Source of the DNA: Candidatus Gagatemarchaeum stordalenia
GTDB lineage: Archaea; Thermoproteota; Nitrososphaeria; Nitrososphaerales; Gagatemarchaeaceae
Assembly (NCBI GenBank): GCA_003164815.1
Contig: PLUF01000040.1
Span: 1 to 40,516, forward strand
Length of the DNA: 40,516 nucleotides
Direction: 5' to 3'
Below are positions 14,026 through 22,811 of this stretch, piece after piece (the first letter of the stretch is position 1; each line of letters starts with the position of its first letter). Under the pieces are notes generated by a model. It saw only the letters and a program-made list of their open reading frames with translations, made no database searches and was not told the DNA's origin. A program made the translations under genes and the position numbers.

Positions 14026-16262
14026 CAGCCCCCTTCGAAGATCAGCGCGTTCTCGCCGCAGTCCGGGCACGTACCGCCCTGGACCAGGGGAGAGCTGGCC
14101 TCTTTTGTCACCCGTCCCGCCACCAGGACCTCGAGGGCCTTCGCGACCGCGTCTGGGATCGACAGCAGTTGGACTCCCTCGTCCCATGACACGTACTTGC
14201 CCCTGATGCCCTTCATCATCCTCACGACGTTCTGGATGTCCCCTCCGTGTTGTAGGTAGAGGCTGATGAGACGCCCGATGGCCTCGGCGTCCGCCTTCTC
14301 GTCGCCGCCGAGTTTCCCGAGGGTGACGAAGACCTCCTTGAGCGTGCCGATCTCGTCGGTGTTCGCGGTCACGTACAGACTGCCCTGGGGTAGCTTGAGT
14401 TTCAGCGTCCTGCCGAGGAGCACCTTGGGCCTCTCGAACTCGGTCATGGTCTTCTGGTCTGTCTTCTTGTCGACGTTCTTGGTCTCCAGAATCCCTTCCC
14501 TGCTCCCCTCCCGGTAGATGGTTATCCCCTTGCACCCCAGCTTCCAGGCGAGGAAGTAGATCTTCTCGACATCCTCGATCGAGATGTCCTGCGGAAGGTT
14601 GACCGTGCTGGAGATCGCGGTGTCGATGTGCTTCTGGATCGCCGCCTGCATCCTGACCCTCATCTCCGGCTTTATCTGGTGGGATGTGACAAAGTAGGAA
14701 GGAAGCTGCCTCTCGTCCGTGATCCGGTGCACCTGCATGTAGTCCTTGACGAGCGGGTGGAAGACCTTGAACTCCCCTTCGCTCAGAGACTTGCTCCTGC
14801 GGGTGTAGGAGAGGGCGAAGACGGGCTCCGCACCGCTCGAGCATGCCGCGAGTATCGAGCCGGATCCTACGGGCGGCACCGTCGTGACCGCCGAGTTCCG
14901 GATCCCCTGAATCTTGATCTTCTCCTTGACCTTCTGGTCGAGCCGCTGGATGAACGGCTGCGCGAGGTGTTTCTCAGCGTCGAAGGCGGGGGCCGAACCC
15001 TTCTCCAGGGCCAAATCGGTCGAGTAGTCGTAGATTACGTTCTTGATGCGCTCGAAGAGCTTGTCGACGAACTCTACCGTGGCTTCGTCGTCGTACTTCA
15101 GTCCGAGCTTGATCAGCATATCGCCAAGGCCCGTCGTCCCCACCCCGATTCTCCTGCTCCAGAGAGAGGCCTGCTTCTGCTGCGGGAGAGGGTGCCTCTC
15201 GGCGTTGTAGTCCAAGACGTTGTCCAGGAACCTGGTCGCGTACCGGGAGGCCTGTACGAGGCCGTCCCAGTCGATGCTTGCCCGTTCCGTGAAGGCGTCC
15301 TTGACGAAGTAGCTCAGGTTCACCGACCCGAGGCAGCAGCACCCGTAGTTCTCGAGCGTCTGCTCGCTGCAGGGGTTCACACCCTGGACCTCCATGTCGT
15401 TGTACTCTGTCGTGGAATCTCTCTTGATCGTGTCCCAGAAGAGCAGGCCGGGCTCGTCGCTCTGCCATGCCGCCTTCACGAGTTGGCTCCAGACGGTCCT
15501 CGCCTTCACAGTCTTCCGGAAGTCGACGCGTTCGTTCTTGAAGTGGAGCTCGAAGTCTGTGTCGTCCTCCACCGCCTTCATGAACTCGTCCGTCATCTTA
15601 ATCGAGATGTTCGCGTAGTTGACCTTCTTGAGGTCCTTCTTGACGCTGATGAAGTCGAGAACGTCCGGATGGTCGACCCTTATCGTTATCATCAGGGCCC
15701 CCCTCCTACCCGCCTGCCCTATCGTGCCCGTCGTCGTGGAGAGCAGCTCCATGAATGAGACCGAGCCGGTACTGTAGATGGCGGAGTTGTTTACCGGCGA
15801 GCCGCGCGGCCTGAGGACGGAGATGTCGGTCCCGACGCCCCCTCCGAAGCTGTATGTCCGCGCCGCTTCCTTGCACCAGTCGAAGATCGCTTCTATCGAG
15901 TCCTCCTTAATCTTGAAGAAATAGCAGTTCAGAAGAGTCGCCCTCCTTGGCTGTCCTGCCCCAAAGAGAATCCTTCCTCCGGGTACAAACTTGAAGTCCT
16001 CCAGCAGCCAGTAGAACTTGTCGGTCCATTCCTTCCTCTTCTCCGCGTCCTCGACGGAGGCCAGTTCGCGCGCCACCCTCAGCCAGAGCTGGTCGGGGGT
16101 CTTCTCGACCTGCATCCCGCTGGCGTCCCTGAGCGCATATTTCTCGTAGAACACCCTGGATCTCAGCTCGTCTCCTCCGAAAACCTCCAGCGTCTCCTGG
16201 GGTAGTGTGATTTCCTCCTTCTGTCCCTTCTCCGAGTCTTCCGGTTTTTCTATTGCAGTCAT
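13986..16262 (-). CDS. nrdJ: Class II (adenosylcobalamin-dependent) ribonucleotide reductase
   Basis: The 758-residue enzyme reduces ribonucleotides to deoxyribonucleotides with adenosylcobalamin as radical source. Motifs: LLNCYFF with the first redox Cys, the phosphate-binding YSFGGGVGTD region, NPCSEQ at about residue 290 with the thiyl-radical Cys and catalytic Glu, and a C-terminal tail CPDCGENALIFEGGCYKCTSCGYSKC that forms a zinc ribbon and supplies reducing Cys. There is no N-terminal ATP-cone; such a domain instead lies in the protein encoded upstream on the same strand. A TATA box (GGTATATAT, 16305-16313) sits about 45 bp before the ATG. An HNH gene overlaps its 3' end. Confidence 0.95.
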   Translation of the reverse strand: MTAIEKPEDSEKGQKEEITLPQETLEVFGGDELRSRVFYEKYALRDASGMQVEKTPDQLWLRVARELASVEDAEKRKEWTDKFYWLLEDFKFVPGGRILFGAGQPRRATLLNCYFFKIKEDSIEAIFDWCKEAARTYSFGGGVGTDISVLRPRGSPVNNSAIYSTGSVSFMELLSTTTGTIGQAGRRGALMITIRVDHPDVLDFISVKKDLKKVNYANISIKMTDEFMKAVEDDTDFELHFKNERVDFRKTVKARTVWSQLVKAAWQSDEPGLLFWDTIKRDSTTEYNDMEVQGVNPCSEQTLENYGCCCLGSVNLSYFVKDAFTERASIDWDGLVQASRYATRFLDNVLDYNAERHPLPQQKQASLWSRRIGVGTTGLGDMLIKLGLKYDDEATVEFVDKLFERIKNVIYDYSTDLALEKGSAPAFDAEKHLAQPFIQRLDQKVKEKIKIQGIRNSAVTTVPPVGSGSILAACSSGAEPVFALSYTRRSKSLSEGEFKVFHPLVKDYMQVHRITDERQLPSYFVTSHQIKPEMRVRMQAAIQKHIDTAISSTVNLPQDISIEDVEKIYFLAWKLGCKGITIYREGSREGILETKNVDKKTDQKTMTEFERPKVLLGRTLKLKLPQGSLYVTANTDEIGTLKEVFVTLGKLGGDEKADAEAIGRLISLYLQHGGDIQNVVRMMKGIRGKYVSWDEGVQLLSIPDAVAKALEVLVAGRVTKEASSPLVQGGTCPDCGENALIFEGGCYKCTSCGYSKCE

Positions 16263-16430
16263 ATTATAGCACTTATTGCGAATTGCCTACTTTCACCTAT
16301 TGCAGGTATATATCTCTAAGACGCGAGATTGAAGTTGACCTGCGGCGTTCTCTGGGCGCCGAATCGAGAATCAGTGAGACGCTCTTGGGTGAATTAATAT
16401 TGACTTGTAGTCAACCGAATTTGTCATAAT

Positions 16431-18515
16431 TCATTCGGCTGTCGAGTACTGGGTCGTGGCCGTGGACTTGCACTTCTTGCATCTGCCCGAGTCCGGCGGG
16501 AGCTTCGCCCCGCAGTTCCTGCAGAACGAGACGGGCCTGTGCACCCTGAAGAACGGAATCGCCGGGGAAGCGGTCAGCATCATCTGGTATGTCCCGCGGA
16601 GGTCCAATGCCGAGGCATCCAGGACCACCGAGAATCCGCCGTTAAGACCCGCCGAGAGCTTCTGTACGTACCCGATCTTGTCCTGGTTCTGCAGGTCCTC
16701 GGGCGTGAGCCTAGGCGAGAGGGAGTACCCCAGCCGGCCACCCGCCTGGAGGCTCGCCCTCCCGTACTTCTCCGCGTCGAGCGCGGCCAGTCTCTGGGCG
16801 CCTTCTTCCTCGATTATCGCCACACCCAGCCTCTCGTTCTTTGCGGACTTCTCCGAGGAGACCTGGGAGGCCGTCTGGATGATCTTCTCCGCTATGGAGG
16901 TCCTGACGGTGAGGGAAGGGTCCTTTGTCAGGTTGGAGAGCGCCTCCTCCAGGCCAACCAGGTTCATTATCAGCGGCATGGCGTCGGAGCTCACCGCCTC
17001 GGACCCGAAGCTGAGCGTCGGCAGCAGACCCTTCTTCATGACGCGCTCCAGGACAATCCTCCGGGTCGTCAGGGCGTCGGAAGCCACTCCGATGAGCATC
17101 GCCAGCTTCGCCCTGAAGTAGGTCTCGTCCTGGTTAGAGTCATAGGAGAGCCGTGGGAGGTTCAGGCTGAGGTTGTGGAGGACGCTTATGTGGTCTCCCT
17201 GAAGCTCAGACGGAAGGACGTCTGGGTTGATTCCCAGGGAGCTCCTCTTCTGGCCCGACTGGAAGAGCGCAACCCTGCCGCCCGCGAAGATGACGGAAGC
17301 GGCGTCCTTCAGAAACCTGTTGTCGTCCTCTTTGAGCTTGGCGAGGATTAGCCTGACCTCGGGCCTCGGGACCTGGTCTACCAGACCCCCGTAGGCTTCC
17401 AGCGTCGCGTCTAGCACCTTCTCTATGAGCTCTCTCCCCGACTCGTCCTTGACGTACGGGTCGAGCTCGAGGGAGATGATGGGCCTCTGGGAGGAGGGGA
17501 GCTGGGAGGATGCCTGGTCAAGGAATCTCAGTATCGCCTCGACTATCTCGTGCTTCGTCTTGGAGCGCGTGAAGGGGGCCAAGTACTGGAGGAAGTTCCT
17601 GTACACTATCTCGACTGAGGCCTCCCTCCTGATCAGGGAGGTGATGTTGGAGATTATCGTCATGGCGGACTCCAGGCCCTCGGGGCTCGGGAGGATGGGG
17701 GCATAGGGGAGCCTGCCCTTCGGGTTGAACCCCGAGGCTCTCACGGACAGGAGGTCGACGAATATCGTGTCCGGGGTGAGCCCCCAGCTTCCGGCATCAG
17801 CGATGTGGATGTCCCCCGCGAGGTGCGCGTCGGCGACGTCGCGCGGAATCTGCTCGAGGAGGAGATACTCTGAGAAGACCGACTTTCCCGTCTGGTGCAG
17901 CAGCGACTCGACGTCGCTCCCGTCGTCCCCCGCCTTTGCGAGGAGCTGTGTGACGTCGTAGACGGGCAGCCCCAGACGCGTCAGCTTGTGCCTGTACTCC
18001 TCGAGGTTGTGCTCGACGAGGAGTGAGTTGACCATCTCGCGGATCAGCGGCGCCGTCAGATACTGGGTCTGGAACTTGTAGAGCCGCGACTCGGTCTCGC
18101 TGGTTATCTTCTGCGCCAGCTCGACGGGCATCCCGGCCTCCTTGACGAGCGATTGGAGGATCTTGTCGGCGTTGAACTCCTCCATCGCCTGCCGGGACGA
18201 CCTCACGTAGAGCTTCCCGCTCTCGACCAGCGATTGTTCCTCTATCTGGCGGGTGAGGTTCAGGACGAGCCGTCCGAGGTTGGTTACGGTGTACTTTCTC
18301 TCCTGTCTGTTGAGCTGAATCAGGAGCTGCCTGACGAGCTTCCTCAGGTGATACGCAAACTTCCCTGACTCCTTCTTGGACTTGAATCCTGCGAGGGTCT
18401 TCAGGGCGCTGTAGGTCAGCGGTCCCTTGACATTCAGGATCTTGAGAATCTCCAGCCTCTGCGGCGACGCGATTACACTGTAGATCGTCTTTACTCTTCG
18501 CGGTGCAGCTTGCAA
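16431..18515 (-). CDS. Winged-helix + ATP-cone + NrdD-like protein (probable RNR regulator)
   Basis: The 694-residue protein joins four parts: a winged helix (about residues 8-75, ASPQRLEILKILNVKGPLTYSALKTLA), an ATP-cone (about 100-195, VRSSRQAMEEFNADKILQSL...VEHNLEEYRHKLTRLGL), a long region resembling anaerobic reductase NrdD (AHLAGDIHIADAGSW, close to the NrdD GDIHIHD motif), and a terminal zinc ribbon CRNCGAKLPPDSGRCKKC. The glycyl-radical loop of NrdD is absent, so it is unlikely to be a reductase. Lying 168 bp upstream of nrdJ on the same strand, it may sense ATP/dATP and regulate nrdJ, in place of NrdR (inference). TTG start with a TATA-like element about 26 bp upstream. Confidence 0.8.
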   Translation of the reverse strand: MQAAPRRVKTIYSVIASPQRLEILKILNVKGPLTYSALKTLAGFKSKKESGKFAYHLRKLVRQLLIQLNRQERKYTVTNLGRLVLNLTRQIEEQSLVESGKLYVRSSRQAMEEFNADKILQSLVKEAGMPVELAQKITSETESRLYKFQTQYLTAPLIREMVNSLLVEHNLEEYRHKLTRLGLPVYDVTQLLAKAGDDGSDVESLLHQTGKSVFSEYLLLEQIPRDVADAHLAGDIHIADAGSWGLTPDTIFVDLLSVRASGFNPKGRLPYAPILPSPEGLESAMTIISNITSLIRREASVEIVYRNFLQYLAPFTRSKTKHEIVEAILRFLDQASSQLPSSQRPIISLELDPYVKDESGRELIEKVLDATLEAYGGLVDQVPRPEVRLILAKLKEDDNRFLKDAASVIFAGGRVALFQSGQKRSSLGINPDVLPSELQGDHISVLHNLSLNLPRLSYDSNQDETYFRAKLAMLIGVASDALTTRRIVLERVMKKGLLPTLSFGSEAVSSDAMPLIMNLVGLEEALSNLTKDPSLTVRTSIAEKIIQTASQVSSEKSAKNERLGVAIIEEEGAQRLAALDAEKYGRASLQAGGRLGYSLSPRLTPEDLQNQDKIGYVQKLSAGLNGGFSVVLDASALDLRGTYQMMLTASPAIPFFRVHRPVSFCRNCGAKLPPDSGRCKKCKSTATTQYSTAE

Positions 18516-18615
18516 CTCAACTGTGGCTCTGGGTCAAATGTATTTAATCATGCCCCGGCATCTAGTCAAACAAATTCGACTCCTGCACCTCCACGAGCCC
18601 AGGCCGCTCCTGCGG

Positions 18616-19545
18616 TCATCCGCGGAGGAAGAGCTCTGGCAGGTCTGCGCGGGCAGCTGTGCCGATACGGGCTGCGTCATCTTTCGATATGCCCTCGTAC
18701 GGCCACCTCAGGCGGGTGGTCAACCCAGGCAGCCAGCCTCCGGCGACCGCCATCCCCTTGTCAGCGGCCATGTTGTGGAACTTCTTGACCGTGATGTAGG
18801 GCACGACCTCCAGCGTGAAGAAGCGTTCTACCCGCTGCCCGAGCTTCATCCCTTCGGCAGGATTGCTGAGGCAGAGCTCGCACCATCTCTGAGCACCTCT
18901 CGGACTTAGGCAGGCGACGTTGGAGTAGACTCCGTGGGCTCCCTGGCTCAGGCCGGTGGCCAGTGTGTGACCGGGGATGAAGACCGAGACGCGGTCGAGC
19001 ACCGGTCGTATGGCCTCGAAACAGGCGGCGTCGCCGCCTGCAACCTTGATACCGACCACACCGGGATGGCGTTCCACGACCTCGAGCCATTCCGATGGGA
19101 CGAGGTTCCACTTGGCGTGAGGCGGGTTGTAGAGGATCAGCGGGATGGGATCCGCCTTCGCCACCATGACGTCTAGGAAGCGATGAATGTCCCCCATCGT
19201 CGGAGGGAACCAGTCTGGGAGGATGACCTGGAACCCGGACGGCTCCCAGTGCCGCGCCCTTCTAAGGCGGGCGAGGGAGAGCTGCGGACTCATGTGGGAG
19301 ACCCCTATCTGGAAGGGGAGGTGCAGGCGCTCGCAGCCCTCGGCCAGGATCTGGTTCACCGAGTCGAACTCCGATTCCATCTGGGTGTAGAACTCCCCAG
19401 CGGTGCCGTTGGAGTAGACGCCATCTACCCCAGCCGCGCCGAAGCGGCCTATCTCGGTCTCAAGCAGACCGTAGTCTATCGACTGGTCCGGCTTGATGGG
19501 AAGAAGGAGGGCCGCCCAGTTGCCCCGGATCTCCGAAGGTCGGAG
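18616..19545 (-). CDS. DapA/aldolase-family lyase; start codon unclear
   Basis: About 310 residues with the dihydrodipicolinate synthase/N-acetylneuraminate lyase fold: IRGNWAALLLPI, the pyruvate-binding YSNGTAGEF, the LILYNPP Tyr and the Schiff-base Lys in VVGIKVAGGD. It would cleave or form a C-C bond through a lysine-bound keto acid; the substrate cannot be told. The conserved N-terminus starts near 19545, but no ATG, GTG or TTG lies there in frame; the first ATG (19380) would remove the GTAGEF motif. It begins some 25 bp after the atpI stop, so translation may depend on coupling or an unusual start codon; a frameshift is also possible. Confidence 0.8.
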   Translation of the reverse strand, partial: LRPSEIRGNWAALLLPIKPDQSIDYGLLETEIGRFGAAGVDGVYSNGTAGEFYTQMESEFDSVNQILAEGCERLHLPFQIGVSHMSPQLSLARLRRARHWEPSGFQVILPDWFPPTMGDIHRFLDVMVAKADPIPLILYNPPHAKWNLVPSEWLEVVERHPGVVGIKVAGGDAACFEAIRPVLDRVSVFIPGHTLATGLSQGAHGVYSNVACLSPRGAQRWCELCLSNPAEGMKLGQRVERFFTLEVVPYITVKKFHNMAADKGMAVAGGWLPGLTTRLRWPYEGISKDDAARIGTAARADLPELFLRG

Positions 19546-19568
19546 GGGCTTCCCCGGTCCCCGGTGCT

Positions 19569-21617
19569 CTAGCCGCCGGAAGGGACCGGCTCCGGGACTT
19601 TCTTGTCCATCAGCTCGAGCTCGCTGGTGGTGTGCGTCCTGCTCCCTTTGAAGGGCGTGAACAACCTGCCCCCTCCGTGAAGGTACTTGGAGAAATGCTC
19701 GACGTAGATCAACCTCGCACCCTGTATCCCCGGCTCGAGTATGCCCAGGACGAGGTTGAACATGTGCCCTGCCACGAGAAGCACGACTCCCCCTATGGCG
19801 AAGCCGATGCCGCCCAGCATGAGGCCGGGTGCGGCCGAGGTTCCAACGGCCTCCTTGTCTATCACGTACGCGAGCACGAAGGAGGCCAAGAGTATCCCGA
19901 GCAACCTCGTGTACGAGATCATGTGGCTGACGATGGTCGGCAGCTCCACGAGCGATTGCGGTCCCTCGCCGTAGGCAATCAGCGCAAGCCCCACCACTGC
20001 CATCCCGATGTAAACCCCTCCGAGAGGATTGGAGGTGGGAACTATGGTGCCATGATGTAACATCGTCAGTCCGATCAGCGCAATCCCCCACGCCTCGAAC
20101 AGCCAACCCAGCTTGCCCACAATGTGCTTCCTCTCTTGCATCCAGTAGCCGTTGAGCATGCCCAGCACCAGCCCGAACGAGACCATGAAGAGGCCGATGT
20201 ATCCAGAGTAGAGCAGCAGCGTCTTCAACCCTCTGGTCGATAGCGGGTCGATGAACGTCCCGTCCGAGGGGAGGCCCGCGTGCAGGTTGGCGTTGAGGTA
20301 GGTGAACAGGTACTGGTTCAGCTGGAATCCGAAGTATGCGTTGACGAGGAAGCCCATCACGATCCCCACGATGCAGCCGAGGATCATCGCCGTTGCCAGT
20401 TTCCTGAACTGAGCCGGTTTGAGGATCTTCGAGGCGAAGGACCTGAGCGCCAGAGGGATCACTGTCTTTCTGTCAGGGTGGTTGACCCTCCTTATGATCC
20501 AGATGGAGATCAGCAGGATGGCGACGGCATATCCAACATCCCCCAGCATCATCCCGAAGAACACCGGGAATGCGAAGGCGAATATGATGGTCGGGTCGAC
20601 CTCGTTCGACAGCGGGACTTGGTAGAATCGGATGAACGACTCGAAGAACTTCAGCCTCTTCGGGGTCTCCATCAGGGTCGGAGGCTTCGTGTCCTGTTCG
20701 ATGGTAAAGAACGTGCTCGAGCTGGCGTGGCTCGTGAGGATCTCCTTGAACTCCGGGAGGCGCCGGCTTGGCACCCATCCCTCCAGGACGAAGGTGTTGT
20801 CGGTGAAGCCGAAGTTGTTCAGGACCTCGAGCTTCTTTGCCTCGATGGAGAGCTGCTCCTCCACGACGGACAAGATGCCGTAGTGCTTCTCCGAGAGAGC
20901 GCGAAGCTGCGCGTTCGTCTCGACGAGCTCCGCCTCCTTGAGCCTCTTCTCTTCGCCGAGCGCGACGAGCACGTCGGCCGGCCTGCCGGTCATCGGAGGG
21001 ATCGGTTGCAGCCGCAGGTCGGCCTTCTGAACGATGGCGCCGAACTTCTCTAGGTCCGCCTTCGGCACCACCACAACCAGTCGGACGGGGTCTGTGCCGG
21101 AAGAGTAGGGCATGACGCCCTGCATGGGGGCAACGCTGCTCAGGAACTGTTGGTACGACTTCGCGGGGAGCAGGCCGAAGAACGAGGTCGCGCTCTCCAG
21201 GTCAAGGATGCTGAGGTCGCCGTTGATGAACGAGAGGTTTGTGACCAGCTCCGTCCTGTTCTTCAGCTCATCGAGACGGAGCGAGAGCTGGTCCTGAGAC
21301 TGCTTGAGCCGGGAGACTTCGTCATCGATGTCGATCGATTTCGAGGTCCGCATGACCTCGGCGAACGACCCGAACCCCCTCTTCTCCTCGACCACCGTCG
21401 GCGGAAGGGCAGCCTTGAGCGACCTTATCCTGAGAAGCTCCTGGGAGACCCCCCTTGCGTCGTCGGCCTCTAGCTCGGCCCTGAGATAGACCTGCGACGA
21501 CTTGGAGAGAGGCTCGATCTGGATGGCACCGAGGTCGTAGAGGATCGAGACAACCTTCTGCCTCTCCTCGCGAAGACCCACCACCGCTATCTTTTCCATG
21601 CGGGCGGGCTTCAGCAA
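19569..21617 (-). CDS. atpI: A-type ATP synthase subunit I (a subunit)
   Basis: The 682-residue protein has an N-terminal soluble arm with coiled coils (about residues 1-330) that acts in the peripheral stalk and a C-terminal half with about eight membrane segments that forms the ion path next to the c-ring. The segment SHMISYTRLLGILLASFVLAYV carries the conserved Arg needed for ion passage. It is the last ATPase gene of the operon, 3 bp after atpH. The start is TTG 21617; ATG 21599 (MEKIAVVG) is an alternative. In family length. Confidence 0.95.
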   Translation of the reverse strand: MLKPARMEKIAVVGLREERQKVVSILYDLGAIQIEPLSKSSQVYLRAELEADDARGVSQELLRIRSLKAALPPTVVEEKRGFGSFAEVMRTSKSIDIDDEVSRLKQSQDQLSLRLDELKNRTELVTNLSFINGDLSILDLESATSFFGLLPAKSYQQFLSSVAPMQGVMPYSSGTDPVRLVVVVPKADLEKFGAIVQKADLRLQPIPPMTGRPADVLVALGEEKRLKEAELVETNAQLRALSEKHYGILSVVEEQLSIEAKKLEVLNNFGFTDNTFVLEGWVPSRRLPEFKEILTSHASSSTFFTIEQDTKPPTLMETPKRLKFFESFIRFYQVPLSNEVDPTIIFAFAFPVFFGMMLGDVGYAVAILLISIWIIRRVNHPDRKTVIPLALRSFASKILKPAQFRKLATAMILGCIVGIVMGFLVNAYFGFQLNQYLFTYLNANLHAGLPSDGTFIDPLSTRGLKTLLLYSGYIGLFMVSFGLVLGMLNGYWMQERKHIVGKLGWLFEAWGIALIGLTMLHHGTIVPTSNPLGGVYIGMAVVGLALIAYGEGPQSLVELPTIVSHMISYTRLLGILLASFVLAYVIDKEAVGTSAAPGLMLGGIGFAIGGVVLLVAGHMFNLVLGILEPGIQGARLIYVEHFSKYLHGGGRLFTPFKGSRTHTTSELELMDKKVPEPVPSGG

Positions 21618-21620
21618 CGG

Positions 21621-21959
21621 CTAAGCCTCCTTGAACTCAGACAGCAGAACGTCGTCTACTATCTTCCGGAACTCCTTCTTGTCGAGTCTCTTTGCAGCAA
21701 TCCGCTCCACGTCTCCTGACGCAGAGGAGAGGAGCTTCTCTGCCTCGGTCTGTGCGGCGGACCGCGCAGCCTCGACAGACCTCGCTTCGAAGGCCTCGGC
21801 TTCGCCCTTGGCTTCCTCAATGGACCGCGCAGACTCCTCCTCCAGGCTGCCTAGCCCCTCCTCGAGCGCCTTCCTCCTCGCCGCTAGCTCTGTGGCCGTT
21901 GAAACCTCGGCCTCCTTTAGCTTCCTCAGCGCCTCCGCGTAGTCGTTGGACGTGGACAT
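21621..21959 (-). CDS. atpH: A-type ATP synthase subunit H (peripheral-stalk coiled coil)
   Basis: The 112-residue product is a nearly continuous Ala/Glu/Arg-rich helix (ALRKLKEAEVSTATELAARRKALEEGLGSLEEESARS and onward), as expected for subunit H/G, which pairs with subunit E as a stalk coiled coil. A short conserved-type tail KKEFRKIVDDVLLSEF follows. It is preceded by the small membrane-protein gene with 4 bp between and followed by atpI. Identity rests on position and composition rather than on motif. Confidence 0.8.
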   Translation of the reverse strand: MSTSNDYAEALRKLKEAEVSTATELAARRKALEEGLGSLEEESARSIEEAKGEAEAFEARSVEAARSAAQTEAEKLLSSASGDVERIAAKRLDKKEFRKIVDDVLLSEFKEA

Positions 21960-21963
21960 TATC

Positions 21964-22161
21964 TCAAATCATCCCCGCAATCAAGAGAAAGAGCGCCAGG
22001 ACCGCGGCTACCTTTGCGATGTTGAAGGCGGTTATCACCAGACGAAGCTTCCTCTGTTCCTTGTTGACGGAGCTCCGCGGAGGGACTGACGCCTTGGTCT
22101 CCGAGAGCTGGCCACGGCCAGGCGTACCGAGCCTCGGCCCCTGGGTAGTCTCCTCAGACAT
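21964..22161 (-). CDS. Small single-pass membrane protein in the ATPase operon
   Basis: The 65-residue product has a polar, Pro/Ser-rich N-terminus and one membrane segment near residues 43-64 (VITAFNIAKVAAVLALFLLIAGMI) preceded by basic NKEQRKLRLV, so the C-terminus points outward. It overlaps the 3' end of atpD by 8 bp and precedes atpH by 4 bp, which indicates co-translation with ATPase subunits. It matches none of the standard A-ATPase subunits and could be an accessory or assembly subunit. Confidence 0.65.
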   Translation of the reverse strand: MSEETTQGPRLGTPGRGQLSETKASVPPRSSVNKEQRKLRLVITAFNIAKVAAVLALFLLIAGMI

Positions 22162-22765
22162 GCTCCGATTCCTTCCTCTTGGCCATCTTCCTCTTCACGT
22201 TCTTCAGCTTCGTGAAACTCTCCCTCTCCATCTCGTCGAACCTGAGTTTAATGTACCTCGCGTTGGCCTCCAGCCGAGGAATCAGGACGTTCTCGATCGC
22301 GTTCGAGCGCCGCTTCGTCTTCTCTATCTCAACCAGCAGCTTCCTCAGTGCGGTCTCCTTCTCGGCTACATCGAGGACCATCTGGTGGACCTCCTGGAAG
22401 GCCTTGATTGACTGGTTGATGGCCACAGGCACCTCGACGAGATACTCCTGGCCGGCACCCCCTGAGGCTTCTGTCGAGAGCTCGGGTATCCTGACCCCCA
22501 TGACGTTCTTGCTCTTCACCGTCAGCTGATGGATCCTGGGTATGCGCATCGATTCGTATTCCAGCCTCAGCGGGCCGACGAACATCTCGGCGTTATGGAT
22601 GCCCTCGTAGCCCCTGGCGAGCTTCGCCTGCAGACCGCTCCTCAGGCTGGCCACAGTCTTGCTCATGTTGAAGAACTCGAGGATGAGCGCCGTCCTCTTC
22701 AGCTTGAGGAGCTTGAGTCCCTTGCGGGACATCGCGATCCTCCGTACGGTCCGCAGGTATTCCAT
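22154..22765 (-). CDS. atpD: A-type ATP synthase subunit D (central stalk)
   Basis: The 203-residue protein is the long antiparallel coiled-coil shaft: MEYLRTVRRIAMSRKGLKLLKLKRTALILEFF at the N-terminus and NAIENVLIPRLEANARYIKLRFDEMERESFTKLKNVKRKM near the C-terminus, both signatures of subunit D. It couples ATP turnover to c-ring rotation. The family usually begins with a few residues ending PTRMELL; here VRPTR is encoded in frame before the ATG with no ATG, GTG or TTG, only a CTG at 22798. The real start may therefore be non-standard. It lies 46 bp after atpB. Confidence 0.95.
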   Translation of the reverse strand: MEYLRTVRRIAMSRKGLKLLKLKRTALILEFFNMSKTVASLRSGLQAKLARGYEGIHNAEMFVGPLRLEYESMRIPRIHQLTVKSKNVMGVRIPELSTEASGGAGQEYLVEVPVAINQSIKAFQEVHQMVLDVAEKETALRKLLVEIEKTKRRSNAIENVLIPRLEANARYIKLRFDEMERESFTKLKNVKRKMAKRKESEHV

Positions 22766-22811
22766 CCTTGTCGGCCGGACGTTGCTCGCGACTGGCAGTG
22801 TCTATCGCCGC

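Noticed and set aside
14628-15758. 376-codon plus-strand frame opposite nrdJ
   Set aside because: The nrdJ strand carries all expected motifs; this frame has shadow composition and no domain.
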